In this document: piece by piece, positions 23,930 to 33,489 of the stretch
Layout: each line of letters opens with the position of its first letter
Position numbering within the stretch: the first letter of the stretch is position 1
Source of the DNA: Hepsetus odoe
Taxonomy: Eukaryota > Chordata > Actinopteri > Characiformes > Hepsetidae
Direction: 5' to 3'
Length of the DNA: 64,000 nucleotides
Assembly (NCBI GenBank): GCA_017165825.1
Contig: CM029384.1
Coordinates: 18,971,067-19,035,066 of the forward strand
Position numbers and translations under genes: made by a program
Notes under the pieces: generated by a model
Seen by the model: only the letters and a program-made list of their open reading frames with translations
The model's database searches: none
Told to the model about the DNA's origin: nothing

Positions 23930-24663
23930 TAGGAGAGAGAAAACATCAATGAAAGACATGCTCCCTCAAAGGTGAATGGAATGGAATTCCCTCTTTTGAT
24001 AAAAGCCATCTGCAGTTAGTTCCTTCGGGAAAATCATGCTAATGGATCTTTTATTTAAACATATTATTCAGTTCAAAAGCAAATTAGCCATATTATTAGA
24101 GTCAGAAGAACATTTAAGATTACTAAATAACTGGACACAGTTTGAAGCAACTATGTGCCAGTGATGGTGATCTAATAAACAGTAGTAGGAAAATAGCAAA
24201 GGTCTATAGTGGCTAGAGGCTGAGCTAAGAACACTAGATTGAAGCAGCTACTGGTGTTAAAGGGTCCATGGGGGATTTTAAAAGGAATGCAGTCTGTGAC
24301 TAAGCAGGGGAAGGGACTCTGACCCTGAGTGTTTCTCTATATGTGTGTATGTGCGTACTATGAGTGATGGTCCAACACAATGGGTTGGGCATCTCTGGCT
24401 TGGATTAATTTCCCCTGAGTCCAAGGCATCACAGGCATTGACAAACACACACACACATAGACACACACACACATATCTGAGTGGAGCAGTGCTGATGAAA
24501 TTACACACCCATGATCTGCTTTCCATTACTTGCTTGCACAGCTCATGCATGTCATTGTCACATGTGTGCATACATTTCATTAATGACATGACCAGTATTG
24601 TCATTGCATCATATTACTGGATTAGCTCAGGCTCTAATATTAGCACCTGCATTGCTAACTAAC
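23930..24663. other. Unassigned intergenic stretch
   Basis: Contains ca-rich microsatellite DNA near 24443-24474 and nothing else I recognise. Confidence 0.6.
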
Positions 24664-24699
24664 CCTGCCCAGAAATATCCCTACATCAGTATCTCGAGC

Positions 24700-25382
24700 A
24701 GAAAACATTGTATAAAAGGCGGATGTATGTCCACTTCCAAATACGATCAAAGCTTATTTAGAGCCAGAAAAAAAGATCCAGACACAGCCCCTCCCAGACT
24801 GGATTTAGGACCTAGTGACTTAGGTGTTAAAGAGTTACTGGATTGCTGGGAAACTGCTGTAGAGGTGGTAAGGCAGACAGCTAGAAATGTACTTGATATC
24901 TGGAAGAAAAATGGAGGATAAGGAAACCTGGTGGTGGAACCAAGAAGTCCAGGAGTGTATACAAAAGAAGAAGGAGGCAAAGAAGAAGAAGTGGAACAGT
25001 CAGAGAGATGAAGAAAATAGACAGGAATACAAGAAGATGGACTGCAGGGGTGAAGGCCAAAGATAAGGTGTTTGGTGAATTGTATGAGGGGTTGGACAGT
25101 AGGAAGGAGGAAAAGACCTATACCAATTGGCGAGACAGAGAGACAGAGCTGAGAAAGATGTGCAGCAGATCAGGGCGATTAAAGATAGAAATGGAAACGT
25201 ACTCACAGGTGAACAGAGTGTGTTGGGCAGATGGAAGGAGTTCTTTGAGGGGCTGATGAATGAAGAAAATGAGAGAGAAGATTGGAGGATGTGAGGATAG
25301 TGAACCAGGAAGTGCAGCAAATAAGCAAGATGGAAATAAGGGCAGCGATAAAGAGGATGAAGAATGGGAAGGCTGTTGGTCC
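24700..25382 (+). pseudogene. RTE-type LINE ORF2 fragment (between endonuclease and RT)
   Basis: Plus-strand remains read D-K-V-F-G-E-L-Y-E-G-L-D-S-R-K-E-E, then W-K-E-F-F-E-G-L-M-N-E-E-N-E-R and R-A-A-I-K-R-M-K-N-G-K-A-V-G-P-D-D. The K-x-G-K-A-x-G-P-D motif is the entry to the reverse transcriptase domain in RTE and related LINEs. Several stops and frameshifts. It ends exactly inside this motif, where LTR-element internal sequence starts. The same family recurs on the minus strand at 49.1, 61.1 and 62.5 kb. Confidence 0.8.
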
Positions 25383-25383
25383 G

Positions 25384-26060
25384 GATGACGCTCTGGCGCT
25401 GTCACTGCCATCAACCCGGTTGAGCGAGGCGTCTACGTGGTCATTTGTAAGCCTGGGTGGATAGGACCTCTGCACGGTTACCTACGCCGGTTTAAGCGGA
25501 CGGGGTTTCGGCGCGGTCGTGCAGGTTAACCTGGAAGGGCAGGCTGACGGCGTTCTTGTTTACGTTGACCGGGTAAGACGGGGTCTAAGGCGAGGAATAC
25601 AACCACCTGGGAAGGCGGGGTTTCAGCGCTGTTGTCACGTCAACCCAGGGAGGCGGGAGGTGGGTGCCATCGTTCCAAGTTGGAGAGAACGGACTTCTGC
25701 ATAAGTCCGCTGGAGGAGGCAGGACTTTAGGGACGAGGTCCAAGTCTGCCGGAGGAGGTGGGGTTTGAGGGACAAGGTCCAAGTCCGCCAGAGGAGGCAG
25801 GGCTTGAGGGACAAGGTCCAAGCCCACCAGAGGAGGCGGGGTTTCAGGGGCTGCGTCCAAGCCAGACCGCTGGAGAGAAAGCGGGGTTTCAGGGGTTGCA
25901 GCTGAACCTGCCAGAAGACCGCAGTGACCGCGGAGCATACGTTTGGACTTTAGTTGGACTTTTTTGTTGAGCGCTTGCGTAACCCCTCTCCTTTTTGGGA
26001 TCCTGCTTCGGAGGAGGCAGGGTCTGGTGCCTCGGGAGTGGCGCCTTGCGGTGGGGGTAC
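25384..26060 (+). mobile_element. 3' internal part of a Gypsy-like LTR element with 39-bp repeats
   Basis: GC-rich, unlike its surroundings. At least four 39-bp units lie at 25712-25750, 25751-25789, 25790-25828 and 25829-25867, with diverged units on both sides. In one plus frame they give 13-residue repeats of the type E-E-A-G-L-E-G-Q-G-P-S-P-P. The region ends in ttgcggtgggggtac, a polypurine-tract-like sequence, directly followed by the LTR start TGTAACTG at 26061. This identifies it as the 3' end of the interior. No gag, protease, RT or integrase motifs were found. The family assignment (Gypsy) rests on LTR ends and the tract only. Confidence 0.65.
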
Positions 26061-26270
26061 TGTAACTGTTCTGTGCCATTAGAGGGCGCCCTGCCCTGAT
26101 TGTGCAAACCTGGGCATTGGGTGCCAGGTGTGCCTCTTCGGGGGCTAGCATTATAAGCCCAAACAAATCAGAGCAGGGCACTGGTCATTCTGTGTGCTTA
26201 CCTCTGTGTTTATTTATGTTATGTTTTACACATGTTATGTTTAGTATATTTAGTTTATAAGTTTTGTGCA
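26061..26270 (+). mobile_element. LTR, subfamily B (3' LTR, incomplete)
   Basis: Begins TGTAACTG after a polypurine-like tract. Outer arms gccctgccctgatt (26088-26101) and aatcagagcagggc (26166-26179) pair with one mismatch. Hairpin gcaaacctgg/ccaggtgtgc lies inside, and a TATA-like attataag sits in the last loop. The 3' part is missing; a SINE is inserted at 26271. Confidence 0.7.
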
Positions 26271-26518
26271 AGGGGCAGTGGTGGCCTAGTGGTTAGGGCG
26301 TCAGCCACATGATCGGAGGATCGGGGTTCGAACCCCTTCCCAATAAGTTGCCCTGAGGTACCCTTGAGCAAAGTGCCGTCCCCGTCCCGCTCCTCCCTGC
26401 GATGGGCTGGCGACCTGTCCAGGGTGCGTCCCCCGTCCTCGCCCTGTGTGCGCTGGGTTGGACGCCAGCACTCCCCCGCGACCCCGTTTGGGACAAGCGG
26501 CAGATAATGGATGGATGA
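26271..26518 (+). mobile_element. tRNA-derived SINE with Rex3-type (GATG)n tail
   Basis: Head ggggcagtggtggcctagtg with A box, a B box (ggggttcgaacccc), the common body (ggttgccctgaggtaccctt), then the tail tgcgatgggctggcgacctg, cgcgaccccgtttgggacaa, gcggcagataatggatggat. Flanks agttttgtgca and agttcagtgca are an imperfect target duplication. The (GATG)n end is characteristic of the Rex3 (RTE clade) LINE, the likely partner. Confidence 0.8.
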
Positions 26519-26536
26519 AGTTCAGTGCACATTTTC

Positions 26537-26630
26537 TGTCACGGTGGCAGGGAGTGGGAAGGACGTCAACGCAGAGCCTAGAGCTTCGTACTGAACTTTA
26601 ATGACAGAAAACGTACACAGAGGGGTTTAG
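26537..26630 (-). mobile_element. LTR 3' end fragment, minus
   Basis: On the minus strand a polyadenylation-like cattaaag, then gcgttgacgtccttcc and ctccctgccaccgtgaca, the end of the same LTR family (CCACCGTKACA). The 5' half is absent. Confidence 0.65.
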
Positions 26631-26783
26631 AAATGTTTTAAGGATGTATTTACAAATTATTTGTTTGCCCATTGACTTCTCATGTTTCTTAGCAATTTTA
26701 GTTTCATATCAGCAGTTTTAATTTAAAGTAGCAAAATTGGGACTTATATGGCATATGAAAAATCAGCTATACCTATGATAAGT

Positions 26784-27262
26784 TGTCACACGTGGGGTGT
26801 TTTGGGCACGCTAGAGGGCGCCCTCTGTCACCTGTGTTGTGTTTTGGGCACGCTAGAGGGCGCTCTCTATCACGTATAAGGTATGTCACAGGAGGTGTTT
26901 TGGGTACGCTAGAGGGCGCTCTGTTCTGACTGAGCACACCTGAGCCCCTGCAGGCAGGTGTGCATCATTGGGGCTGACTATTTAAGCCCCGATGAGTCAG
27001 AACAGAGCGCGGCTCATTAGGTAGGTTAAGCCTAGGCGTAACGGGTGGTTTTTGTGTATGTCACTGGGTGTCTATGACTGAGTATATGTAACTTAATATA
27101 GGCCACTTAGCCTCTAGGGTTAGACTGCAGTTCCCCAGTTCTAGGGTTTCATGTTTAGAACTGCAGTCCCCGTTCCTTGTTTTTGTAAGTGTGATCAATA
27201 AAAGTATGTTCCTAACTCCTGGCTCCGAGCTGACGTCCCTCCGGTACCCCGCCACCGTTACA
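26784..27262 (+). mobile_element. 5' LTR of a Gypsy-like element, subfamily A, with repeated U3 start
   Basis: The LTR proper runs TGTCACAG (26884) to CCACCGTTACA (27262), 379 bp. Two extra copies of its first 40-50 bases (tgtcac ... gtgttttgggcacgctagag) precede it at 26784 and 26826. It contains a three-way-junction fold: arms 26916-26931 and 26995-27010 (16 perfect pairs), hairpins 26934-26963 and 26966-26994. A TATA-like tatttaag is in the last loop, and aataaaag lies near 27197. Its last 133 bases are repeated at 28171-28303. Confidence 0.8.
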
Positions 27263-27265
27263 GAA

Positions 27266-28330
27266 ATGAGCCGCCAGTACCTGGACGTCACGAGCCACGA
27301 GGGCGAGCAGGAGCGCGTGTTGTGGGCGGCAGCGAACGCTGTCTAGCAGACGCTGCAGCTGATGAAGACCTGGGAGACAGAGGCGACTTCTCTGGACCTC
27401 CGCGAGCATCTGGACGGTGAGGAGTGGGTGCGACGGACGCCGGCGGCCACGGCAAGGGAGCTGGAGCGCCGTCTGAAGAATACGACGTCGCTGCTCCCAC
27501 TCGATATCATCCCAGACCCCGAGCTTCGCATGGATCGGTTCGCGCTTTGTTCCCGGATGCTGATCTCCATGGCTGCAGGGGCGCAGCGCTATCTCAACAC
27601 GAGGGGCCACGTGTTGTTTTCCGCACGCGACATGGAAGGCGGGGCTTCGTTGACGGCTGGCGTTGCGCAACGCGGAAGCAATACGCCAACCACGCCGCAA
27701 GCGCCTCAACGCGGAAGCACGACGCCAACCACGCCGCAAGCAGCTCAACGTGGAGGCACGAAGCCAACCGCGCCGCACGCAGTTCAACGCGGAAGCACAG
27801 CGTCAACCGCGCAGCAAGCGCCTCAACGCGGAAGCACAGCGTCAACCGCGCCGCAAGCGGCTCAACGCGGAAGCTCGAAGCCAACCGCGCCGCACGCGGT
27901 TCAACGCAGAGATTCAGTGCCGAGAGCGCCGCGCGCCAGTAACCGCGATCCGCCAGCGGAGAGAGCGCCGCGCGCAGCTGATAGCAGGAACACGGCCAGC
28001 GCGAATCACAACAAGAGGTTGGTAGCAAACGCGCCTTGCCCCGTTCAACTCGACTGCACGGCGTTTACCGCGCCGCAACGCGAAGGCACGGCGTTTACCG
28101 CGCCGCAACGCGAAGGCACGGCGTTTACCGCGCCGCAACGCGAAGGCACGGCGTTTACCGCACCGCAACCGTTCCCCAGTTCTAGGGTTTCATGTTTAGA
28201 ACTGCAGTCCCCGTTCCTTGTTTTTGTAAGTGTGATCAATAAAAGTATGTTCCTAACTCCTGGCTCCGAGCTGACGTCCCTCCGGTACCCTGCCACCGTT
28301 ACAAAAGTAGATATTGTGCAAAGACTGTGA
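27266..28330 (+). CDS. Repeat-rich open frame inside the LTR element (one in-frame stop)
   Basis: Starts MSRQYLDVTSHEGEQ four bases after the LTR. A TAG interrupts at about 27344; the frame then stays open from the Met at 27362 to 28330. Residues 1-100 have no motif I recognise. Next come six 13-residue units (27668-27901) of the form Q-R-G-S-x-x-P-T-x-P-Q-A-x, in a three-unit higher-order order ending AP, AA, AV twice. A transitional Arg/Ala/Pro-rich part follows, then four 10-residue units EGTAFTAPQR (28058-28170). The last 53 codons run into the truncated 3' LTR and are not original coding. There is no zinc knuckle, protease or RT, so this is a non-autonomous element. It could be a gag-like structural protein or merely a non-selected repeat expansion; I cannot decide. 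Confidence 0.5.
28171..28303 (+). mobile_element. Truncated 3' LTR
   Basis: 133 bp matching 27130-27262 with one difference (near the final gccacc). The 5' two thirds of the LTR, including the folded region, are missing; coding repeats join directly at gttcccc. Confidence 0.9.
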
Positions 28331-29340
28331 AAAACTGTTTTTTCTTAAGAAAGTTTGACAACATGCAGAATACAGTTTAGAATCTTTGTGGATTTCTAAA
28401 CTATTCTAGGAATAGTGTATTTTAGAAGAGGAAGCAAATTTTGTGCCCAGCAATTATGAATGTGAGTGGATGATTTTTTTTTTGCGATGCTTTGAAACTT
28501 GTGTATCCAGCCAATCATTCTACAATCATTGAACAATGTTTCACAGATGGCTTTCAGGGGTTGCTCACATATACATTAGTGAATGTTTATGTTTTGTTAT
28601 TATCATGTGTATGTTTTGTTATTATCACTGTTTATATGCTTAATTTAACTCTTTGAATTATATAAAAACCATAGAGCAGTCTATGTTGTGTGTCAGTGTC
28701 TGTATGTGTGTGTGTGTATTTGTTGTGCTTGTGGGTAAACTCTTTGCCTTCCAGAGTTGTCCTTTTGTTGCTGCTTCTATTGCAGAGCCAGTGATGAGAC
28801 TGAATTCTTTGAAGAGTCAACAACAGTAATGTGGCCCTTTTGAGAGATATAGACTGCAGACTCAGAAATCAAGATTCCTAGAAAGAGAAGAAAAGACAAA
28901 CAGAGGGAGCGAGAGAGAGAGAGACCATGACCTTGTCTTAATAAATCAATAGCCTAATATGCTGCCAATTGGAGTCTATCCAACCAACCTAACGTTCCAG
29001 TTCTTATTCATTAGGCTCCATTGATTAGGCAGATGATCTGTGTTTTTCAAAATTGAAAAATGACATCCGACTAATGGACTGATTGGGGGGATGTGGTGGT
29101 ATGTAGAGTTAAAAATTACAGTGGGGTGTCAGTAAAGGCAAAAGCAACAGCATATGTGAAAAAATGACATGGAAAAAAAAACTTTTTATTTTTTTTTTAA
29201 AAGCTCTAAAAAGCTAAAAAAGTTAATTTCTGCCTTTTTCCCAGCTGGCTGACAACGTACAAAGAGGACTATCACATGATGTTTTGATATTAAGTAGCTA
29301 AAATAGTTTGAATAAACAATTTGAATACGTCAATTTCTGT
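28310..29340. other. Unassigned intergenic DNA
   Basis: AT-rich, with a short (tg)n near 28700 and ga-rich sequence at 28890-28925. No gene seen. Confidence 0.6.
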
Positions 29341-29343
29341 AAC

Positions 29344-29548
29344 GTGGGGGTGGTCTAGTGGTAGGGTACTTGCCTACGGACCTCTGGGTCAAGAGGTCCC
29401 CGGTTCGAATCCCACCTCTAGCACTACCACCACTGTGTCCCTGAGCAAGACCCTTAACCCTGAGTTGCTCCAGGGGGGACTGTCCCTGTAATTAGGAAAA
29501 TGTAAGTCCCTCTGGATAAGAGCGTCTGCTAAATGTAAATGTGACATT
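29344..29548 (+). mobile_element. V-SINE-like SINE, near full length
   Basis: Head ggtctagtggtagggtactt with B box ccggttcgaatccc, central gtccctgagcaagaccctta, then ctctggataagagcgtctgc-taaatgtaaatg. The tail is the L2-type 3' end. It is flanked by similar ttctgtaac and ttttgtaac, a possible target duplication. Confidence 0.82.
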
Positions 29549-29549
29549 T

Positions 29550-30840
29550 TGTAACCAAACTGACACTTTATTTGAACTGACTGTCTCATCTAAGCCTGCG
29601 ACTGAGTAAAGATTAATCAGACTAGTTGGACCGATCAGATTTTTCTTTTGAATTTGTCTTCAAACTTCACACTTATGTTTTTACGTGCCTTATAACATAT
29701 ATGATCCTGATTCTCAAGAAGCATGATATGAACAATTATAAATGGGGTCCTAGCAGTTTGATTGTGGTTATTTTATGTTTTTCAGTTTTTTTATTCAGTG
29801 TTTATTTTAAAATGCTTATGCTACATGAGAATACATCCTGTCTATAACACCTTACTGTGACAATTCTGTTTCACCAATAATTATGTAAAGAGCAGATCTC
29901 AAATGCTCTGTCTACAAAAAAAAATTATACAAATAGCAGAGTCATCATACATCTGAATGCAATTCACCAAATGGCATCAGTTACATAAATACAGTGGTTT
30001 TTTTTTGGTTTTTTTTAAGAAGTGGTTTTATCTAAGGTCTAGATGTAAAAGTATTTATCCAAAGAAAATGCAGGGATAATCTGAGTCTACATTTAACATA
30101 ATATTTAAACTAAAGCCTCTAGAAATTACTAAATATAATTTGTTATCATGGTTGTGGGTAGCATCTATAATGTGCTTTTTAAAATCTTTTTATTAAAGCT
30201 AATAAAACTAAAACTAAAATGTTGGAATGCAGCTTCAATTACTAAAGCTGCACCATCTGAGTCTAACCACATTTTTGTCAATAGTGATTTATGATAATTT
30301 ATCAGATCAGTTATCTAATATTTAAGAGGGATATTTTGGGTTTGCTGCTTTGTAGACTTTCTGGGGCATAATGCTGTATAATGATTATATAAGTGAGATT
30401 TAAGTGTTTTGTTACATTTCTGCTATATTGATCTTCATACGCTTGACACGGTAAATTGCAGGGGAATGCAGAAGAAACAGTCTTTGTGATTGAGCTAGGC
30501 ATTGATAATATTTATGCTGTTTGCTTCTTGATAAGCTTGTCACATACCCTTCTTATTGTTAAGGACAGCTGGGATTTTGGTGGTTAAGTCAGCAGAGCCT
30601 TGGTAGTTTGAATGAATAAGATCCCTGAGGTAGTGGCCTGGTCTTTTCCTAAAATTACTTTAGTAATCCACAAAGTCTATTTGTTCATTTACACACAAAT
30701 TTTAAGACAACTGTGCTCTGCACAGATATGGCTAAAATCTCTCCACCTCCTTTGAAGGTGGGCAGTGGCCCAGGGTATGTAACATTACCTCTTATGGTTT
30801 CCAGCAAGAATAAAAAGTGTTTCTTTAAAATTTCAAATAT
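29550..30840. other. Unassigned intergenic DNA
   Basis: AT-rich. No gene or recognisable repeat. Confidence 0.6.
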
Positions 30841-30850
30841 GTCTGTGTTT

Positions 30851-31101
30851 GGGGGCAGTGGTGGCCTAGTGGTTAGGGCGTTGGCCACATGATCGGAGGA
30901 TCGGGGGTTCGAACACCTTCTCAATGGGTTGCCCTGAGGTACCCTTGAGCAAGGTGCCGTCCCCGTCCCGCTCCTCCCTGCGATGGGCTGGCGACCTGTC
31001 CAGGGTGCGTCCCCTGTCCTCGCCCTGTGTGCGCTGGGTTGGACGCCAGCACTCCCCCGCGACCCCGTTTGGGACAAGCGGCAGAAAATGGATGGATGGA
31101 A
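30851..31101 (+). mobile_element. SINE with Rex3-type tail, young copy
   Basis: Same family as 26271-26518 and 44071-44320. Flanked by a perfect 10-bp duplication gtctgtgttt (30841-30850 and 31102-31111), so insertion is recent. Ends in (atgg)n. Confidence 0.88.
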
Positions 31102-31769
31102 GTCTGTGTTTCACATTGACACTGATGTTGACAAAACATAATTATTAGCTTTGTTCTACATCAGTAAAATATAGCTATATTGTGGCAGCGATGAAGAGAA
31201 CAAGAGGCTTAACTAGCTCTCGAAGCTAAATCAGCTCGACAAAACAACTTTATGTGGCTCTATCAAGTAACCAGTCTGGCTATTTGTAAAAACTTAATCC
31301 CATAAAAATAAATCTAAATTATGTTCATTGCTTTATGACAATATAGCATGTACTAATAAAATGCATAAAAAGGGACAGAGATATATTGTTTCATAAAATT
31401 TGCATTGCATGGATGCTCTGTAAAGCTTTCCAAATTTACAACAGTATCTATTCAAGAGTGCATTTGTGGGTGGAGTATGGAGAGCATAATAATAATGGAA
31501 TTATTTATAGGGAAATAAGACTTGGTGAGATTAGTTTTGTGTGCAACTGAGCTTTTCCCCCATCTTTTCCCTGTTGATAAATGCATCCTTCCTCTCGGTG
31601 ACACCAAGGTCACCAGCACGTGTGGAATGAGGACTCAGTCAGCGGGGAGCAGGTAACAGCAGCATAATTCACTCTCTCCTGCCACATTCAGACACTCTTA
31701 TCTCAAAAGTAATCAAAGTGGTTTCCTCTGCAATTGGCTCAGAAGAGGACCAAAGAGTAGAGAGGGTGA

Positions 31770-32090
31770 TGGGAGGATAGTCTCCACCCTGTCTCTCACA
31801 CACACAAAATGTCAACCTTTCTTCTCTCCATCATATCAACTAACTCTCTCCCTTTACCAGCCGTGCTGCCAACATTCAAAGTTCCTACCCTCACTTCCAC
31901 TCTACTACCCTTCTTTCTCTTCTTCTACTTCCGGACATTCCTCCCTGCTTTTCTACTCCTTTGGCCAACAGTAGCCAAATTTCCACCAGCACCTTGTTGG
32001 CTAACAGTACTGATGGCAGTCATTATTAATCCAGGCCTCATCCGACCCAGTATGGAAATTGTTGTTCTCATATTGATTTGACAAATGTTT
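31770..32090 (-). pseudogene. RTE LINE endonuclease start
   Basis: The minus strand reads V-E-V-R-V-G-T-L-N-V-G-S near 31880-31910, the usual beginning of the apurinic-type endonuclease in this RTE family (R-V-G-T-L-N-V-G-T), followed by decayed G-K-G-R-E-L-V-D-M-M-E-R-R-K. Parallel sequence occurs at 60.7 and 63.0 kb. Only the first part is present. Confidence 0.65.
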
Positions 32091-32101
32091 TAGACTTGAT
32101 T

Positions 32102-32375
32102 CCCTGCAGCGGTGGCCTAGTGGTTAGGGAGTTGCCCCGCATCGGAAGATTGTGGGTTCAATTCCCTCACAAGTAGGTTGCCCTGAGGTACCCCTGAGCA
32201 AGGTACCGTCCCTGTCACTGCTCCCCGGGTGCTTTCAATAGCTGCCCACTGCTGCACAGTGTTTGTGTGCATGGGTTAAAAGCAGAGGTCCAATTTCGTT
32301 GTGGTTCATGGTGTGCAGTGCTGTGACCTCGCAATGACAAGGGTTGTCACTTTCACTTTCATGTAACTTTCACCA
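32102..32375 (+). mobile_element. tRNA-derived SINE (HE1-like), full length
   Basis: Head gcggtggcctagtggttagg, B box tgggttcaattccc, body ggttgccctgaggtacccct, then gggtgctttcaatagctgcc, gggttaaaagcagaggtcca, atttcgttgtggttcatggt, ending in a cacttt-repeat tail. The best reference copy of this family here. Confidence 0.8.
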
Positions 32376-33377
32376 TTTTTCCACGATTGGACCCAACATG
32401 AATAAATAGATTTGCTTTTACAATCCTAGGCTGGGATCAGTCTGACTGAAAAAAAAACCACAAAAATCTTGCCACAACTAGCAAATTCATGTACTTGTGA
32501 CCCTAGGTGAAAGAAAAGGTTCAGGCATAGCTTCCAAATAGTCTGGATTTTTTGGAGCCTCTGCAAATACAAAATGCTGTATCTGTAAATCTTTAAATGT
32601 GATCATGTTAGAAGTGTTTCCCTTTATGGCCAGCTTCCTCACTGTGCATGGGGCAACATGAATATTCTAACTTCAGTTGTTTAAAATATCCTAATTATTG
32701 CCCCTTTTACTTACGTGAGTCCCAATAATTACAAAGCTGACTAAATGTTTTCTTTGTTTTATGTTTTACGCTTGAAATCGTATTGCAATGATTATTAAAG
32801 TGGAATGGAACTGAACAAAACTGAAAATAATAACACCTTGTTCACAAAGGACATACTGAACTTTGAACGTGAAAGTGCTTTCTTGTCCTCTCTTAATAAT
32901 AATTTCATTAAAATGGCACAGCAATATGTCAGAGTGGAGTGGACTGTAAAGCAGTTCAGCCTAATAGCTGGAACTTTCTGAAGTAAAATTGTCAGAGGAT
33001 ATAAACCATTATAAACTATTATTCAGTCAGGGTTAATCAAGTTAATCATCTCAGCTTTACAGCGTGAGGAGGAAATACAGGCAATGCAGCAACTTATGAT
33101 TTATGCTGCCACACTATCTGGTAAATACAATCTAGGAACAAGAGGTGTGTCCTCACCCTTATTCTACTAATCCCATGTGTACAAATGATGCAGTTTGGTG
33201 CTTTCCAGACTATGACCAGGACTTATACATACTATGATGTTTCATTAGTACTGTTATTCAAACAAGCCAAACCTCCCACAACAATTCAAATTCTTAAGTA
33301 CATTTCCACAGTTCCCACAGTTCCCGCAGTTAATATTTTCTAAGCGCAAAGTGTACTGTTTGGGAATCTGCAGCTAC

Positions 33378-33480
33378 ATCCATTCATCCATCCATTTACT
33401 GAGCCTTTTGTCCTAATCAGGGTTATGGAGGATGCTGGAGCTTCAGCACTCTAGTCCATTGCAGTGCTAACACACAGACA
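33378..33480 (-). mobile_element. Decayed LINE/SINE tail, minus
   Basis: ccattcatccatccatttac, then gggttatggaggatgctgga: the reverse complement of the (GATG)n-ending tail. Old. Confidence 0.5.
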
Positions 33481-33489
33481 AAAGCATTC

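Noticed and set aside
25585..26181. 198-codon minus-strand open frame
   Set aside because: It is the antisense shadow of the 39-bp repeats and the LTR. Period-three repeats keep several frames open, and there is no domain or promoter context.
27668..28170. CRISPR-like array
   Set aside because: Repeats are contiguous coding minisatellite units without spacers, in a eukaryotic LTR element.
29344..29420. tRNA gene
   Set aside because: A- and B-box sequences belong to a SINE head; it continues into a SINE body and does not fold as a complete cloverleaf.
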